The notes: generated from the letters alone by a model not told the origin. Positions 8,688-17,044 are shown, numbered from the stretch's first letter. The stretch is 64,000 nt of DNA from Pseudofrankia saprophytica (GCF_000235425.2 NZ_KI912266.1:333684-397683); one strand, 5' to 3'. Numbers and translations are program-made.

Positions 8688-11600
8688 CGTTCCTCCTGCC
8701 CGTCACGGCGGGCGCTTCTTGTCTCGGCACCCATGTCCCGTCCCTGCCGGACACCCTGGTAGAAGCTGGCAAGACGCCCGCCTACCGCCTCGGGGGACCT
8801 GGCTGCCTCGTCGGCTGGCCGTGGCGGGGCCGCCTTGCGATTGCTTGCCGGCTCGGCCGAGCCGGGCACCAGGTTGCTCATCGGCACCCGCACCGGCAGC
8901 CCAGCCCTGGTCGTGGACGTGTCCGACCCACCGGGCTGGCGCAGCACCTCGGCCGCCTGCCAGCCGGCGTCGCCGGCCGACTCCCAGCCGCCCGAGTTGT
9001 CTGCGCCACCGCGCCTCGGCAGCGGTTCCACGGGCGCCTGGACGGGCCGAGGGCCAGTCGCGGAGCCGTTCGAACCGTTGTCGGCGTACGCGGCGGGCTG
9101 GCGGTACCCGGAGTCCGGCGCCGGCGTCCGCATGGCCGCCGCCGGCCGGACCGGCACGGCGGCCGGCGCCGGCGCCGGCTCCTGACGCTGGATCGGGTGA
9201 TCCGTGGTGCCGTTGCCCGCCCCGTTGCCCATGATGCGCATGCCCGCCGATGCCCGCGGCGCGGTGAACGCGGGCGGCGGCGTCGCCTCGACGACCGGGT
9301 CCGGCGCCGTGGGAACGGCGCGGACCTCGTCGCTGGGCGAGCGGCGCTGGAACCAGGCGGAGACGGAGTCGAAGATCGGCGTGGTGTCCAGGTCCTCGCC
9401 GTCGCCGAGGTAGATCTCGCCGGTGTCCTCGGCCTGCGGCCGCGGGTAGCCACCCGTCGCCGCGGCCGGCCGCTCCTCCCAGCGAGGCTGGGGCACGTCG
9501 ACCGGATCCGGCTCGGGCCGGTGTGGCGGCCTGGCGAAGACGTTCTCCTGCGGGCCCGAGTAGTCCGCCTGCTGACCCGCGTAGTCGCGCTTGTCCGCGT
9601 AGTCCCGCGGCTCGGCGTAGCTCTGGGGAGGCTGCTCCGGTGGTCGGTAACCGCCGCCGGCGCCGTTCGACCCGTAACCACCCTGGCGGGCCATCGGGCC
9701 GGTCTGGCGAGGCATCGGGCCGGTCTGGCCCGGGGACTCCGGCGCGGCCGGGCGCTGGAACCCGCTGTTCCAGTCATCCCGCGGGCCGCGCGTGTCCAGC
9801 GGGCCGGTCGCCGGGCCGCCGGGCTGCTCCGCCCGGTCGGGACCGTCGACGCCCGGCCGCTGACCGGACCTGGCCACCGGCTGCCCGTTGGTGAACGGGT
9901 TCGACCCGAGCCGCTGTGTGTCCTGCTCGGTGTACCGGCTGGCCGGCTCCCGGCTCGGCAGCGGGCCGGTCATCGGGCCCGAGGGCGCGCCGTCGCGCTG
10001 CTGGGGTCCGCCCGGACCGAGCGCCAGCGGCGGTGGCCCGAACCGGCTGGCGTCCGGGGGTCCCGCCGGATCGGCGGGGCCCGGGGTCGGGGGGGTCTGC
10101 CTCGAGGTCAGGGCCGGAAGCGGGCCGCTAGGTGGCGCGAACCGGTCCCGGTCGCCCATCTCCTCGAGCAGATCGTCCGGGTGCTGCCGAGGACCGCCAC
10201 GCCCACCATCGGCGCCGGTCGTCGGCGGACCGTACTGCTGTGGGCCGCCGTAGGCCGGCTGGCGCTGCGGACCGGTCTGCGGGGTCGGGACGGAACCACT
10301 ACCGAGCTCCGGCCGGCCGGCGGGCGGGGGCCCGAAGGCACCGAACGCCTGGGCCGGCCGAGCGGGGGCCTCACCGGTCCGGCCGATCGCCGCCGGCCGG
10401 GGGGCGGCCGGGCTGGTACCGCCGGCGCCGTCCCCGGTGACCAGCTTGGCTGGCAACCGGATGACGGCGGTGATGCCGCGTGACGGCGACTCGCGCAGCT
10501 GGACGCGGATGCCGTGCCGGCTGGCCAGCCGGCCGACGGCGAACAGACCCATCGTCCGGGACACGGAGACGTCCACGACCGGCGGGTTCGCGAGCCGCTC
10601 GTTGATCCGCTCCAGGTCCTTGGCCGGCATGCCGATGCCCTGGTCGACGATCTCGATCATCGCGCCGGCGCCGGGGCCGAGGGAGTGGCTGGTGACGACG
10701 ACGTCCGTCGCCGGCGGGGAGTACGCCGTGGCGTTCTCCAGCAGCTCGGCGATGAGGTGGACGACGTCGCTGACACCGTTACCGGCGATGGACACCGGCG
10801 CCGCGTTGGTCTGCTTGACCCGGGTGTACTGCTCGACCTCGGAGATGGCCGCGAGGACCACCTCGTTGAGCGGGACGGGGTGGGTCCAGCGGCGGGCGGT
10901 GTCGGTGCCGGCGAGGACCAGGAGCGACTCGTTGTTCCGTCGCATACGGGTCGCGAGGTGGTCCAGCTTGAACAGGTTGGACAGCTGGTCCGGGTCCTGC
11001 TCGCGGTTCTCCAGGTCGTCGATCAGCCGGAGCTGACGCTCGACGAGGCCCTGGCTTCGCCGGGAGAGGTTCACGAACATCGCGTTGACGTTGTTCCGCA
11101 GGACCGCCTGCTCGGACGCGAGCTTGACCGCCTCGCGGTGGACCTGGTCGAACGCGCGCGCGACCTCGCCGATCTCCTCGTCGGTATCGATACCGACCGT
11201 TTCGATCTCGTCGTCGATCACCTGTTCGGACGAGTCTCGGATCCGCCGGACGGCCTCCGGCAGGCGCCGGTCCGCGATGTCGAGCGCCGCGGTCCGCAGC
11301 GCGAACAGCGGGCGGATGAGCGACTGCGCCACGATCAGGGTGATGACGAGGGCGGCGGCCAGGATCAGGACGGTGAACAGCGCCGACAGGAGCGCGCGCC
11401 GCTGGATGTCACCGCGCAGGTTGTCGACCCGGCTGTCGATCTGGCTGAACAGCTTGTCGACGACGTCGTAGTTCAGCTCGATGTTGGCGCGGGTGTTCTG
11501 CAGCCATTTCGTCTGGTCGATGCCGTTGACGCCGGTAAGCGTCCCCTGGTCGCCGGTGAGCGGCCGGTCCGGCAGCGCGTTCAGCACCAGGGCGGTGTAC

Positions 11601-12541
11601 TGCTGCGTCTTGATGACGTCACCGTTGGTGCGCTGGTTGACCGTCGACGTGAACAGCGCCAGCTGCTCGGGCGTCGCCGCCTTGGCGAACTCGTCCAGCT
11701 CGGTGCCGCGCTGGGAGTCGAGACTCAGCGCCGCGCGGAAGTCCTCGTTGTTGAACGGTAGCTGCGACGACAGGTAGATCTCGATCTGCGCCTGCTGCTG
11801 GGCCAGCATGTCGGTGGCGCGCACGAGGTGCGTCGTCGCCTCGACGGAGCTGTCGAGCTCACGGTCGTCGTTGCCCTGCGGGATGAGGGCGACCAGGTCG
11901 GTGAGCGGCTCGATGACGGCGTCATAGGCCTCCATCACGGAGGCCGGCTCGGTCATCTTCACCAGCACGTCGCGCTTGGTGTTCAGGTTTTGCATTTGCA
12001 GGGCGACGGCGTCGAGCGCCTCGTTTACCTGGTCACCGAAAGTCCCGCGCTTGCCCTCGGCGACATCCTGATAACCCTTGTAGGCACGGTCGACGTCTGT
12101 ACGACGGGCTTTGACCGGGTCGAGGGTGGCTGTCGATTTCCGCGGGCTCAGCTGGGCCGCGACATAGTCGACGGTGAAGGTGCGCTCGCGCTCGAGCTCG
12201 TAGGTCAGCTCGATGGCCGCCCGGTTGATGGTGACCAGGTTGGACACCCGGTTGATGTCACGGGTGCTGGTGAGCACCGAGCTCGCGTCGATCAGCGCGT
12301 TGACGATGATCGCAACGACCGGGATCGCGAGGATCGCGATCAGCTTGGTACGGACCCGCCAGCTCGTCGGGCTGGTCAGGACGCCACCGCGAGCGCGCGT
12401 CCCGTTGCCGTCGTCGGGGGGTCGGGCCGCGGCGGGCCGCTCGCCGTGACCCCCGTCGTCCACAACGGGGGAACCCGGTGCCGGCACCGGCATCGAGTCC
12501 GCGGCGAGGCCCGTGCTGCTGGCCATCGGTTGTCTGCGCAC
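8684..12541 (-). CDS. cvnA: Conservon sensor histidine kinase-like protein CvnA with nitrate/nitrite-sensor domain
   Basis: A 1285-residue membrane protein. Transmembrane helix 1 is at about residues 63-85, then an extracytoplasmic NIT-type (nitrate/nitrite-sensing) helical domain to about 380, helix 2 at about 385-410, HAMP at about 410-480, a coiled linker, and an HATPase_c domain with N-box AELLENATAYSPP (near 600), G1 VDQGIGMP (near 634) and G2 FAVGRLASRHG (near 671). After about residue 710 there is a Pro/Gly/Gln-rich tail of some 570 residues without predicted fold. No clear H-box histidine in an HE/D-x-x-P context is visible, as in other CvnA proteins. Start GTG 12541 has GGAGAGG upstream; ATG 12526 is an alternative. 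Confidence 0.92.
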   Translation of the reverse strand: MRRQPMASSTGLAADSMPVPAPGSPVVDDGGHGERPAAARPPDDGNGTRARGGVLTSPTSWRVRTKLIAILAIPVVAIIVNALIDASSVLTSTRDINRVSNLVTINRAAIELTYELERERTFTVDYVAAQLSPRKSTATLDPVKARRTDVDRAYKGYQDVAEGKRGTFGDQVNEALDAVALQMQNLNTKRDVLVKMTEPASVMEAYDAVIEPLTDLVALIPQGNDDRELDSSVEATTHLVRATDMLAQQQAQIEIYLSSQLPFNNEDFRAALSLDSQRGTELDEFAKAATPEQLALFTSTVNQRTNGDVIKTQQYTALVLNALPDRPLTGDQGTLTGVNGIDQTKWLQNTRANIELNYDVVDKLFSQIDSRVDNLRGDIQRRALLSALFTVLILAAALVITLIVAQSLIRPLFALRTAALDIADRRLPEAVRRIRDSSEQVIDDEIETVGIDTDEEIGEVARAFDQVHREAVKLASEQAVLRNNVNAMFVNLSRRSQGLVERQLRLIDDLENREQDPDQLSNLFKLDHLATRMRRNNESLLVLAGTDTARRWTHPVPLNEVVLAAISEVEQYTRVKQTNAAPVSIAGNGVSDVVHLIAELLENATAYSPPATDVVVTSHSLGPGAGAMIEIVDQGIGMPAKDLERINERLANPPVVDVSVSRTMGLFAVGRLASRHGIRVQLRESPSRGITAVIRLPAKLVTGDGAGGTSPAAPRPAAIGRTGEAPARPAQAFGAFGPPPAGRPELGSGSVPTPQTGPQRQPAYGGPQQYGPPTTGADGGRGGPRQHPDDLLEEMGDRDRFAPPSGPLPALTSRQTPPTPGPADPAGPPDASRFGPPPLALGPGGPQQRDGAPSGPMTGPLPSREPASRYTEQDTQRLGSNPFTNGQPVARSGQRPGVDGPDRAEQPGGPATGPLDTRGPRDDWNSGFQRPAAPESPGQTGPMPRQTGPMARQGGYGSNGAGGGYRPPEQPPQSYAEPRDYADKRDYAGQQADYSGPQENVFARPPHRPEPDPVDVPQPRWEERPAAATGGYPRPQAEDTGEIYLGDGEDLDTTPIFDSVSAWFQRRSPSDEVRAVPTAPDPVVEATPPPAFTAPRASAGMRIMGNGAGNGTTDHPIQRQEPAPAPAAVPVRPAAAMRTPAPDSGYRQPAAYADNGSNGSATGPRPVQAPVEPLPRRGGADNSGGWESAGDAGWQAAEVLRQPGGSDTSTTRAGLPVRVPMSNLVPGSAEPASNRKAAPPRPADEAARSPEAVGGRLASFYQGVRQGRDMGAETRSARRDGQEER

Positions 12542-12625
12542 GTACTTCGCAACCTCTCCGCCGGCCTCCCGGAACAGGGCACTCCCAGGATGGCCCGGTA
12601 TCGGACCGGATGTCCCTCGGTCGGC

Positions 12626-12654
12626 ACCATAGCGGTACCGAGTTAGCGCGTGAA
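12626..12654 (-). promoter_or_regulatory. Candidate promoter of the conservon operon
   Basis: Read on the minus strand: TTCACG (12654-12649), a 17-bp spacer, then TATGGT (12631-12626). Both hexamers fit the housekeeping consensus reasonably and would give a leader of about 80 nt before cvnA. Confidence 0.4.
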
Positions 12655-13038
12655 AGGCGGCTACCTTACGCCATGTTCTAGGAAGCCACGAGTTGTGCCC
12701 CTGATGCGAGTGTCATGAGGCCTGACGACACCCCAGACGGGTCCGAGCCCGAGGGTCGATGTCACGTGCGTCACCACCCGCTTACCCACGGGTCATCCAC
12801 GATGCGACCGCTTCGCCGGCCACGACACAGATCGGTAACAGTATGGGGTGGTCTGGGCGCCACGGGAACTTCCTCCCCGTCAAAGGCCCAAACTGGTCGC
12901 CGAACGTCCCATGTCAGATACGGATGGTCGGGGCTCCAGCCAATCTCGACATTCCGATCCAACTCTCGCCGCCACCCCGGCTGATGGCCAGACATCGCGG
13001 CAACGCGTCCGCGAAGACCCGCCGCGGGCGCGCCTCCG

Positions 13039-13050
13039 TAGACTTGGGAG
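13039..13050 (+). promoter_or_regulatory. Candidate leaderless -10 element of guaA
   Basis: TAGACT at 13039-13044 matches TANNNT and ends six bases before the GTG start. This spacing would place transcription initiation at or next to the start codon. GGGAG at 13046-13050 abuts the GTG, too close to act as a normal ribosome binding site. Confidence 0.5.
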
Positions 13051-14634
13051 GTGAGCGCACCCTCGGCCGGCCGAGCCGGCTATGACACCGCCCTGGTCAT
13101 CGACTTCGGCGCCCAGTACGCGCAGCTGATCGCGCGCCGGGTGCGGGAGTGCCACGTGTACTCCGAGATCGTCCCCTGGAACACCCCGGTGTCGGAGCTG
13201 CTCGCCCGCCGCCCCACCGCCGTGATCCTCTCCGGCGGCCCCAAGTCCGTGTACTCCCCCGGCGCGCCCCGGGTGGATCCGGCGCTGTTCGACGCTGGCA
13301 TCCCCGTGCTCGGCATCTGCTACGGCCATCAGGTGATGGCGCAGGCCCTCGGCGGAACCGTCGAACGCACCGGCACCGCCGAGTACGGGGCGACGGAGCT
13401 GGCCGTCACCAGCCCCGGCGTGCTTTTCGACGGCCTGCCGATCCAGCAGCAGGTCTGGATGTCGCACGGCGACGCCGTCACCGCGGCACCCACCGGTTTC
13501 GACCTCACCGCGTCGACCCGGTCGACCCCGGTCGCCGCGTTCGAGGACGTGCGGCGCGGGCTGTTCGGCGTGCAGTTCCATCCCGAGGTGCTGCACACCG
13601 AGCACGGCATGGAGGTGCTGCGCCGGTTCCTGCTGCACGGCGCGGGCGCCCGCCCCGCCTGGACGATGGTCAACATCGTCGACGAGGCGGTCGCCGCGGT
13701 GCGCGCCCAGGTCGGCGACGCGAAGCTGATCTGCGCGCTGTCCGGCGGCGTGGACTCCGCGGTCGCGGCCGCGGTCGTACACCGGGCGATCGGCGACGCG
13801 CTCACCTGCGTCTTCGTCGACCACGGCCTGCTGCGCGCCGGTGAGGCCGAGCAGGTCGAGCGTGACTTCGTCGCGTCCACCGGCGTCGAGCTGGTGCACA
13901 TCAAGGCCGCGGACCGCTTCGCCGCGGCACTGGCCGGGGTCACCGACCCGGAGCAGAAGCGCAAGATCATCGGACGCGAGTTCATCCGGGTCTTCGAGGA
14001 GGCCGCCCGCGAGCTCGACGCCCGCGCGGAGGCCGCAGGCAGCCGCATCGAGTACCTCGTCCAGGGCACCCTGTACCCGGACGTGATCGAGTCAGGTTCG
14101 CCGGACGCCGCGAAGATCAAATCGCATCACAACGTCGGCGGGCTGCCGGAGGACCTCCAGTTCGGCCTGGTCGAACCGCTGCGGACGCTGTTCAAGGACG
14201 AGGTGCGCCGGCTCGGCGAGGAGCTCGGCCTGCCCGAGGAGATCGTCTGGCGCCAGCCGTTCCCCGGCCCGGGGCTCGCCGTGCGGATCATCGGCGAGGT
14301 CACCCAGGAACGGCTGGACATCGTGCGCGCCGCCGACCAGATCATCCGCGACGAGATCCGCCGCGCGGGGCTCGAGCGCGAGATCTGGCAGGTGTTCGCC
14401 GTCCTGCTGGCCGACGTGCGCTCGGTGGGCGTCCAGGGCGACGAGCGCACCTACGGCCATCCGGTCGTGCTGCGCGCGGTGACCAGCGAGGACGCGATGA
14501 CGGCCGACTGGGCGCGGCTGCCGGCGAACGTGCTGGAACGCATCAGCAACCGCGTCGTCAACGAGGTCCCCCAGGTCAACCGCGTCGTCTACGACATCAC
14601 CTCCAAGCCCCCGGGCACCATCGAATGGGAGTAG
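13051..14634 (+). CDS. guaA: GMP synthase (glutamine-hydrolysing)
   Basis: The enzyme converts XMP, glutamine and ATP to GMP in purine synthesis. The 527-residue protein has the usual two parts. The N-terminal class I amidotransferase has Cys90 in LGICYGHQ and His177/Glu179 in QFHPEV. The ATP pyrophosphatase has the SGGVDS loop at 231-236, and the C-terminal dimerisation/XMP domain ends in KPPGTIEWE, the expected GMP synthase C-terminus. Start GTG 13051 gives the correct N-terminus ([18 protein letters not shown]) and fits a leaderless promoter. Length is normal for the family. A strong hairpin terminator follows at once. Confidence 0.98.
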   Translation: MSAPSAGRAGYDTALVIDFGAQYAQLIARRVRECHVYSEIVPWNTPVSELLARRPTAVILSGGPKSVYSPGAPRVDPALFDAGIPVLGICYGHQVMAQALGGTVERTGTAEYGATELAVTSPGVLFDGLPIQQQVWMSHGDAVTAAPTGFDLTASTRSTPVAAFEDVRRGLFGVQFHPEVLHTEHGMEVLRRFLLHGAGARPAWTMVNIVDEAVAAVRAQVGDAKLICALSGGVDSAVAAAVVHRAIGDALTCVFVDHGLLRAGEAEQVERDFVASTGVELVHIKAADRFAAALAGVTDPEQKRKIIGREFIRVFEEAARELDARAEAAGSRIEYLVQGTLYPDVIESGSPDAAKIKSHHNVGGLPEDLQFGLVEPLRTLFKDEVRRLGEELGLPEEIVWRQPFPGPGLAVRIIGEVTQERLDIVRAADQIIRDEIRRAGLEREIWQVFAVLLADVRSVGVQGDERTYGHPVVLRAVTSEDAMTADWARLPANVLERISNRVVNEVPQVNRVVYDITSKPPGTIEWE

Positions 14635-14635
14635 A

Positions 14636-14678
14636 GGAGTGACGGGCGCTTCGCGCCCGTCACTCCCGCCCTGTTTTG
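14636..14678 (+). terminator. guaA terminator
   Basis: A perfect 14-bp stem (14636-14649 with 14653-14666) begins one base after the guaA stop; TTTT follows at 14674-14677 after a short gap. Confidence 0.85.
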
Positions 14679-14688
14679 CCGCCGAGAC

Positions 14689-14743
14689 CCGGCCTCGCCA
14701 ATGTGGTCACATTGGGCCTACAGTTACCACATGGCGAGGCCGG
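14689..14743 (+). promoter_or_regulatory. Toxin-antitoxin promoter/operator: long inverted repeat over the start codon
   Basis: The arms 14689-14707 and 14726-14743 pair over 18 bp with a single bulged A (14700). The left arm also contains AATGTGGTCACATT (14700-14713), itself a 6-2-6 palindrome, so the ATGTG/CACAT half-site occurs three times. TACAGT (14719-14724) is a TANNNT -10 element six bases before ATG 14731, and the right arm covers the first codons. This fits an autoregulated leaderless promoter. Confidence 0.65.
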
Positions 14744-15006
14744 CCCGAGATGTTGATGATGCCGACGACGAGGATGACGAGGAGCACACGGTCGGAATTC
14801 GCGATCTGTCGCACCACACCAGCCAGGTCCTGGGCAGGGTCCGAGCCGGCGAGAGCATCACGATCACCGATCGCGGCGAGCCGATCGCGAGGATGGTTCC
14901 GGTCCGCGTTCGGGAATGGACGCGGCCGTCTGTAGGGTTCGTCGACAGCGGCGACCCGGACTGGGCGGCTCGCGCCGCCGAGGAGCTCCGAGGATTCGGC
15001 GAGTGA
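14731..15006 (+). CDS. Type II antitoxin, Phd/YefM (VapB-like) family
   Basis: A 91-residue protein. After an acidic N-terminal stretch (DVDDADDEDDEEH) comes the Phd/YefM fold signature VGIRDLSHHTSQVLGRVRAG followed by ITITDRGEPIARMVP. The C-terminal third, with WAARAAEELRGFG, is the likely toxin-binding tail. In this family the N-terminal part dimerises and binds the operator, and the tail blocks the toxin. ATG 14731 is chosen over ATG 14701 because a -10 element lies six bases upstream and the longer frame adds no family residues. The stop overlaps the toxin GTG by four bases. The acidic N-terminal run is unusual for a DNA-binding protein. Confidence 0.88.
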   Translation: MARPARDVDDADDEDDEEHTVGIRDLSHHTSQVLGRVRAGESITITDRGEPIARMVPVRVREWTRPSVGFVDSGDPDWAARAAEELRGFGE

Positions 15007-15452
15007 TCATCGCGGACACGAGCGCCATCCTCGCGTCCATCGACACACACGCGGCCGACCATGCCGCCTGCACGGAGATCATTAAGCGTATCCAGCGTCC
15101 GATGCTGGTCTCGCACATGGTCATCGCCGAGGCCGACTACCTGCTCACCACCCGGTTCGGCCTTGCGGCCGCGAACCGGTTTCTGACCGACGTCGCCCGA
15201 GGCTCGTGGGAACTGGCGGCCAGCGATACCGACGACATCAACACCGTCGTCACCATCAACACCCGCTACGAGGACCTGAAACTCGGCGCCACGGATTGCC
15301 TCAACGTCGCACTTGCCGCCCGGTACGGCGCCCGGACGCTGTTCACTCTTGACCATCGCCACTACCGCGTTACGGCCCAGCTCGGGCGTTCCGAGCCGTT
15401 CGCGCTTCTCCCCGCCGACCGCGACTCGTGGCTCAAGCAGCGACGTCACTGA
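15003..15452 (+). CDS. PIN-domain toxin, VapC-like ribonuclease
   Basis: The 149-residue protein begins IIADTSAILASID, the first strand of a PIN domain. The acidic metal-binding residues are in place: Asp5, Glu43 (VIAEADYLL), Asp98 (LGATDCLNVALA) and Asp117 (LFTLDHRHY). VapC-type toxins are Mg-dependent RNases acting on tRNA or rRNA; the target here cannot be read from sequence. Start GTG 15003 overlaps the antitoxin stop (GTGA), so translation is coupled. The open frame extends further upstream inside the antitoxin gene but carries no PIN residues. All catalytic positions are intact, so the toxin is probably active. Confidence 0.9.
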   Translation: MIIADTSAILASIDTHAADHAACTEIIKRIQRPMLVSHMVIAEADYLLTTRFGLAAANRFLTDVARGSWELAASDTDDINTVVTINTRYEDLKLGATDCLNVALAARYGARTLFTLDHRHYRVTAQLGRSEPFALLPADRDSWLKQRRH

Positions 15453-15503
15453 GCCCGTGGTCCCGGGCCACGACCCAAGGCCCAGGGTCGGACGTGTCCT
15501 ACC

Positions 15504-15516
15504 GTAAACGGTTTAC
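15504..15516. promoter_or_regulatory. Palindromic candidate operator upstream of the ilvA leader
   Basis: GTAAACGGTTTAC is a perfect 6-1-6 palindrome, AT-richer than its surroundings. It lies 299 bp before the dehydratase start and about 80 bp before the hairpins, a plausible place for a repressor site at the leader promoter. Confidence 0.45.
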
Positions 15517-15579
15517 AGTAGCTGTTAAGTAACGATGGGTAGCCGGTTTGACGAGCGCAGGGGTGGCGGAGCACCGTAG

Positions 15580-15683
15580 AGGAGTGCAGCGGCACCTCAT
15601 GGCCATTACGTGGGCGCGCGACTGAGATCGTCACGACGATCTGGCCGCGCGCCAAGCCTTCCGCGTCTGCGGGGGGCTTTTTT
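15580..15683 (+). ncRNA. Structured leader or small RNA upstream of ilvA, with possible leader peptide
   Basis: Three consecutive stems are visible. A small one lies at 15580-15598. A long one lies at 15613-15653 (8-bp GC stem, internal loop, then the perfect 7-bp stem AGATCGT/ACGATCT with a 4-nt loop). The third is an intrinsic terminator at 15654-15683. A possible leader peptide starts at ATG 15599 (MAITWARD, stop 15623-15625) or in-frame GTG 15584; it includes an ATT isoleucine and an ACG threonine codon, and its stop lies in the second hairpin. This arrangement resembles amino-acid attenuation, but no clear antiterminator pairing or good ribosome binding site is visible. A terminated small RNA is the alternative. 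Confidence 0.5.
15654..15683 (+). terminator. Intrinsic terminator with true U-tract in the ilvA leader
   Basis: AAGCCTTCCGC pairs with GCGGGGGGCTT (two G-U pairs) around a GTCT loop and is followed by six T (15678-15683), a rare canonical terminator for this base composition. Confidence 0.85.
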
Positions 15684-15747
15684 GTTTGCCGCGGCCACGG
15701 CGCACAGGTGGCCGCCCAGCCACCAGTCACTCTGATTCACGGCCGCC

Positions 15748-15780
15748 GAGTGTGCGAAGAAAGATCATTTTCGCACACTC
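15748..15780. promoter_or_regulatory. 11-bp perfect inverted repeat just before the ilvA ribosome binding site
   Basis: GAGTGTGCGAA (15748-15758) is complementary to 15770-15780, with an 11-nt loop, followed by TTT and eight bases later by the GAGGAG site. It may be an operator or a second attenuation hairpin. Confidence 0.6.
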
Positions 15781-15802
15781 TTTGGCCCGAGGAGCAGCCC
15801 CG

Positions 15803-17044
15803 ATGACCCAGCCAGCAGCGACAACGCCGTCGCCGCGCGCCTCCGACCCCGCCGGAAAACCGGGCCAGACCGGGGTGTTTCGGACCTCTCGGATCGACTC
15901 CGCGAGCTCCCAGACCTCCCCGATCGGCTTCGCCAATCGGGCAGGGACCCCGGATCCGGCAGGAACCCCGACCCCGGCGTCGCCCGTCGACCAAGCCGAC
16001 GACGTAGCGGGAACTACCAGCCAGCCGGACGACGGCCCCGAGGGCGTCGACGTCGGGACCCTGCTGCGGACGGTCGACGTCGAGCGGGCCGCCGCCACCC
16101 TCGCCGGTGTCTCCCGGCTCACCCGGGTCGTCAGGCATCCGGGGCTCGGCCTGCGCACGGGCGCGTCGATCTGGCTGAAGTGCGAGAACGAGCAGCACAC
16201 CCGGTCGTTCAAGCTGCGCGGCGCCTACAACCGGGTGGCGCAGGCCGACCCGTCGCGACGGGCCCGCGGCCTGGTCGCGGCCAGCGCGGGCAACCACGCC
16301 CAGGGCGTCGCGTACGCGGCGGCCCAGTTCGGCGTCGAGTCGACGATCTTCGTCCCGACCGGTGCCAACCCGGTCAAGGTGGCCAGGACTCGCCGCTGGG
16401 GTGCCCGAGTGGAGCACGTGGACGGCGGTGTCGACGCGGCGCTGGCCACCGCCGGGGCGTTCGCCGCCGACGGCGGCCGGCTGATGGTCCACCCGTTCGA
16501 CGACCCGGCCGTGATCGCCGGCCAGGGCACGGTCGGGCTGGAGCTCCTGGAGCAGGTACCCGGCCTGCGTACCGTCATCGTCGGTGTTGGCGGCGGTGGT
16601 CTCGTGACCGGGATAGCGGCGGCCCTGGCGGCCCGCGGCGCGGACACCAGGGTCATCGGCGTGCAGGCGGAGGGCGCCCCCGCCTTCGCCGACTCGTTCC
16701 ACGCGGGTCGGCCGCTGTCGCTCGCCGCCGACACCGTGGCCGACGGGATGGCGGTGCGCACCCCCGGCCGGCTCACGCTCGCGCTCGCCGCGTCCCTGCT
16801 CGACGACGTCGTGACCGTCGACGAGGACGCGTTCTGGGAGGCGATGGTGCTGCTGCGCCGCACCGGTGGGCACGTCGTCGAACCGGCCGGCGCGGCGGGC
16901 GTGGCCGCGCTGCTGCGCCACCCGGACCTCGCCCAGGGCCAGACCGCGGTGGTCCTCTCCGGCGGCAACCTCGATCTCGCCACCGCCGAGCGTGTCACCA
17001 CCCTGGCCACCGCGGCCACCATCCCGGCCGCCCGCGCCCGCTGA
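15803..17044 (+). CDS. ilvA: Threonine/serine dehydratase (PLP fold type II), no ACT domain
   Basis: The enzyme deaminates threonine to 2-oxobutanoate, the first step to isoleucine. The catalytic core begins near residue 85 and shows the PLP lysine in SFKLRGAYNR, the substrate loop SAGNHAQGVAYAA, the phosphate loop VGVGGGGLVTGIAAA and the late SGGNLDLA. The protein stops just after the core, so the C-terminal ACT-like regulatory domain of biosynthetic enzymes is missing. It may be the catabolic type or respond only at the gene level, which would suit the leader. Start ATG 15803 has GAGGAG eight bases upstream. The first 80 or so residues are disordered and encoded partly by an interspersed DNA repeat. 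Confidence 0.88.
   Translation: MTQPAATTPSPRASDPAGKPGQTGVFRTSRIDSASSQTSPIGFANRAGTPDPAGTPTPASPVDQADDVAGTTSQPDDGPEGVDVGTLLRTVDVERAAATLAGVSRLTRVVRHPGLGLRTGASIWLKCENEQHTRSFKLRGAYNRVAQADPSRRARGLVAASAGNHAQGVAYAAAQFGVESTIFVPTGANPVKVARTRRWGARVEHVDGGVDAALATAGAFAADGGRLMVHPFDDPAVIAGQGTVGLELLEQVPGLRTVIVGVGGGGLVTGIAAALAARGADTRVIGVQAEGAPAFADSFHAGRPLSLAADTVADGMAVRTPGRLTLALAASLLDDVVTVDEDAFWEAMVLLRRTGGHVVEPAGAAGVAALLRHPDLAQGQTAVVLSGGNLDLATAERVTTLATAATIPAARAR
15913..15953 (+). repeat. 41-bp interspersed repeat, copy 2 (in ilvA coding sequence)
   Basis: About 36 of 41 bases match 2533-2573. Here it is translated as TSPIGFANRAGTP, a different frame from copy 1, so conservation is at DNA or RNA level. Confidence 0.7.

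Larger units (their letters stand above)
12542..13050. other. Divergent intergenic region between cvnA and guaA
   Basis: This 509-bp spacer separates the conservon from guaA. I see the candidate promoters listed separately and no convincing small gene; short open frames here lack ribosome binding sites and recognisable motifs. Confidence 0.6.

Noticed and set aside
12715-13085. Several short open frames between cvnA and guaA
   Set aside because: No ribosome binding sites, no shared protein features, and they overlap the likely promoters.
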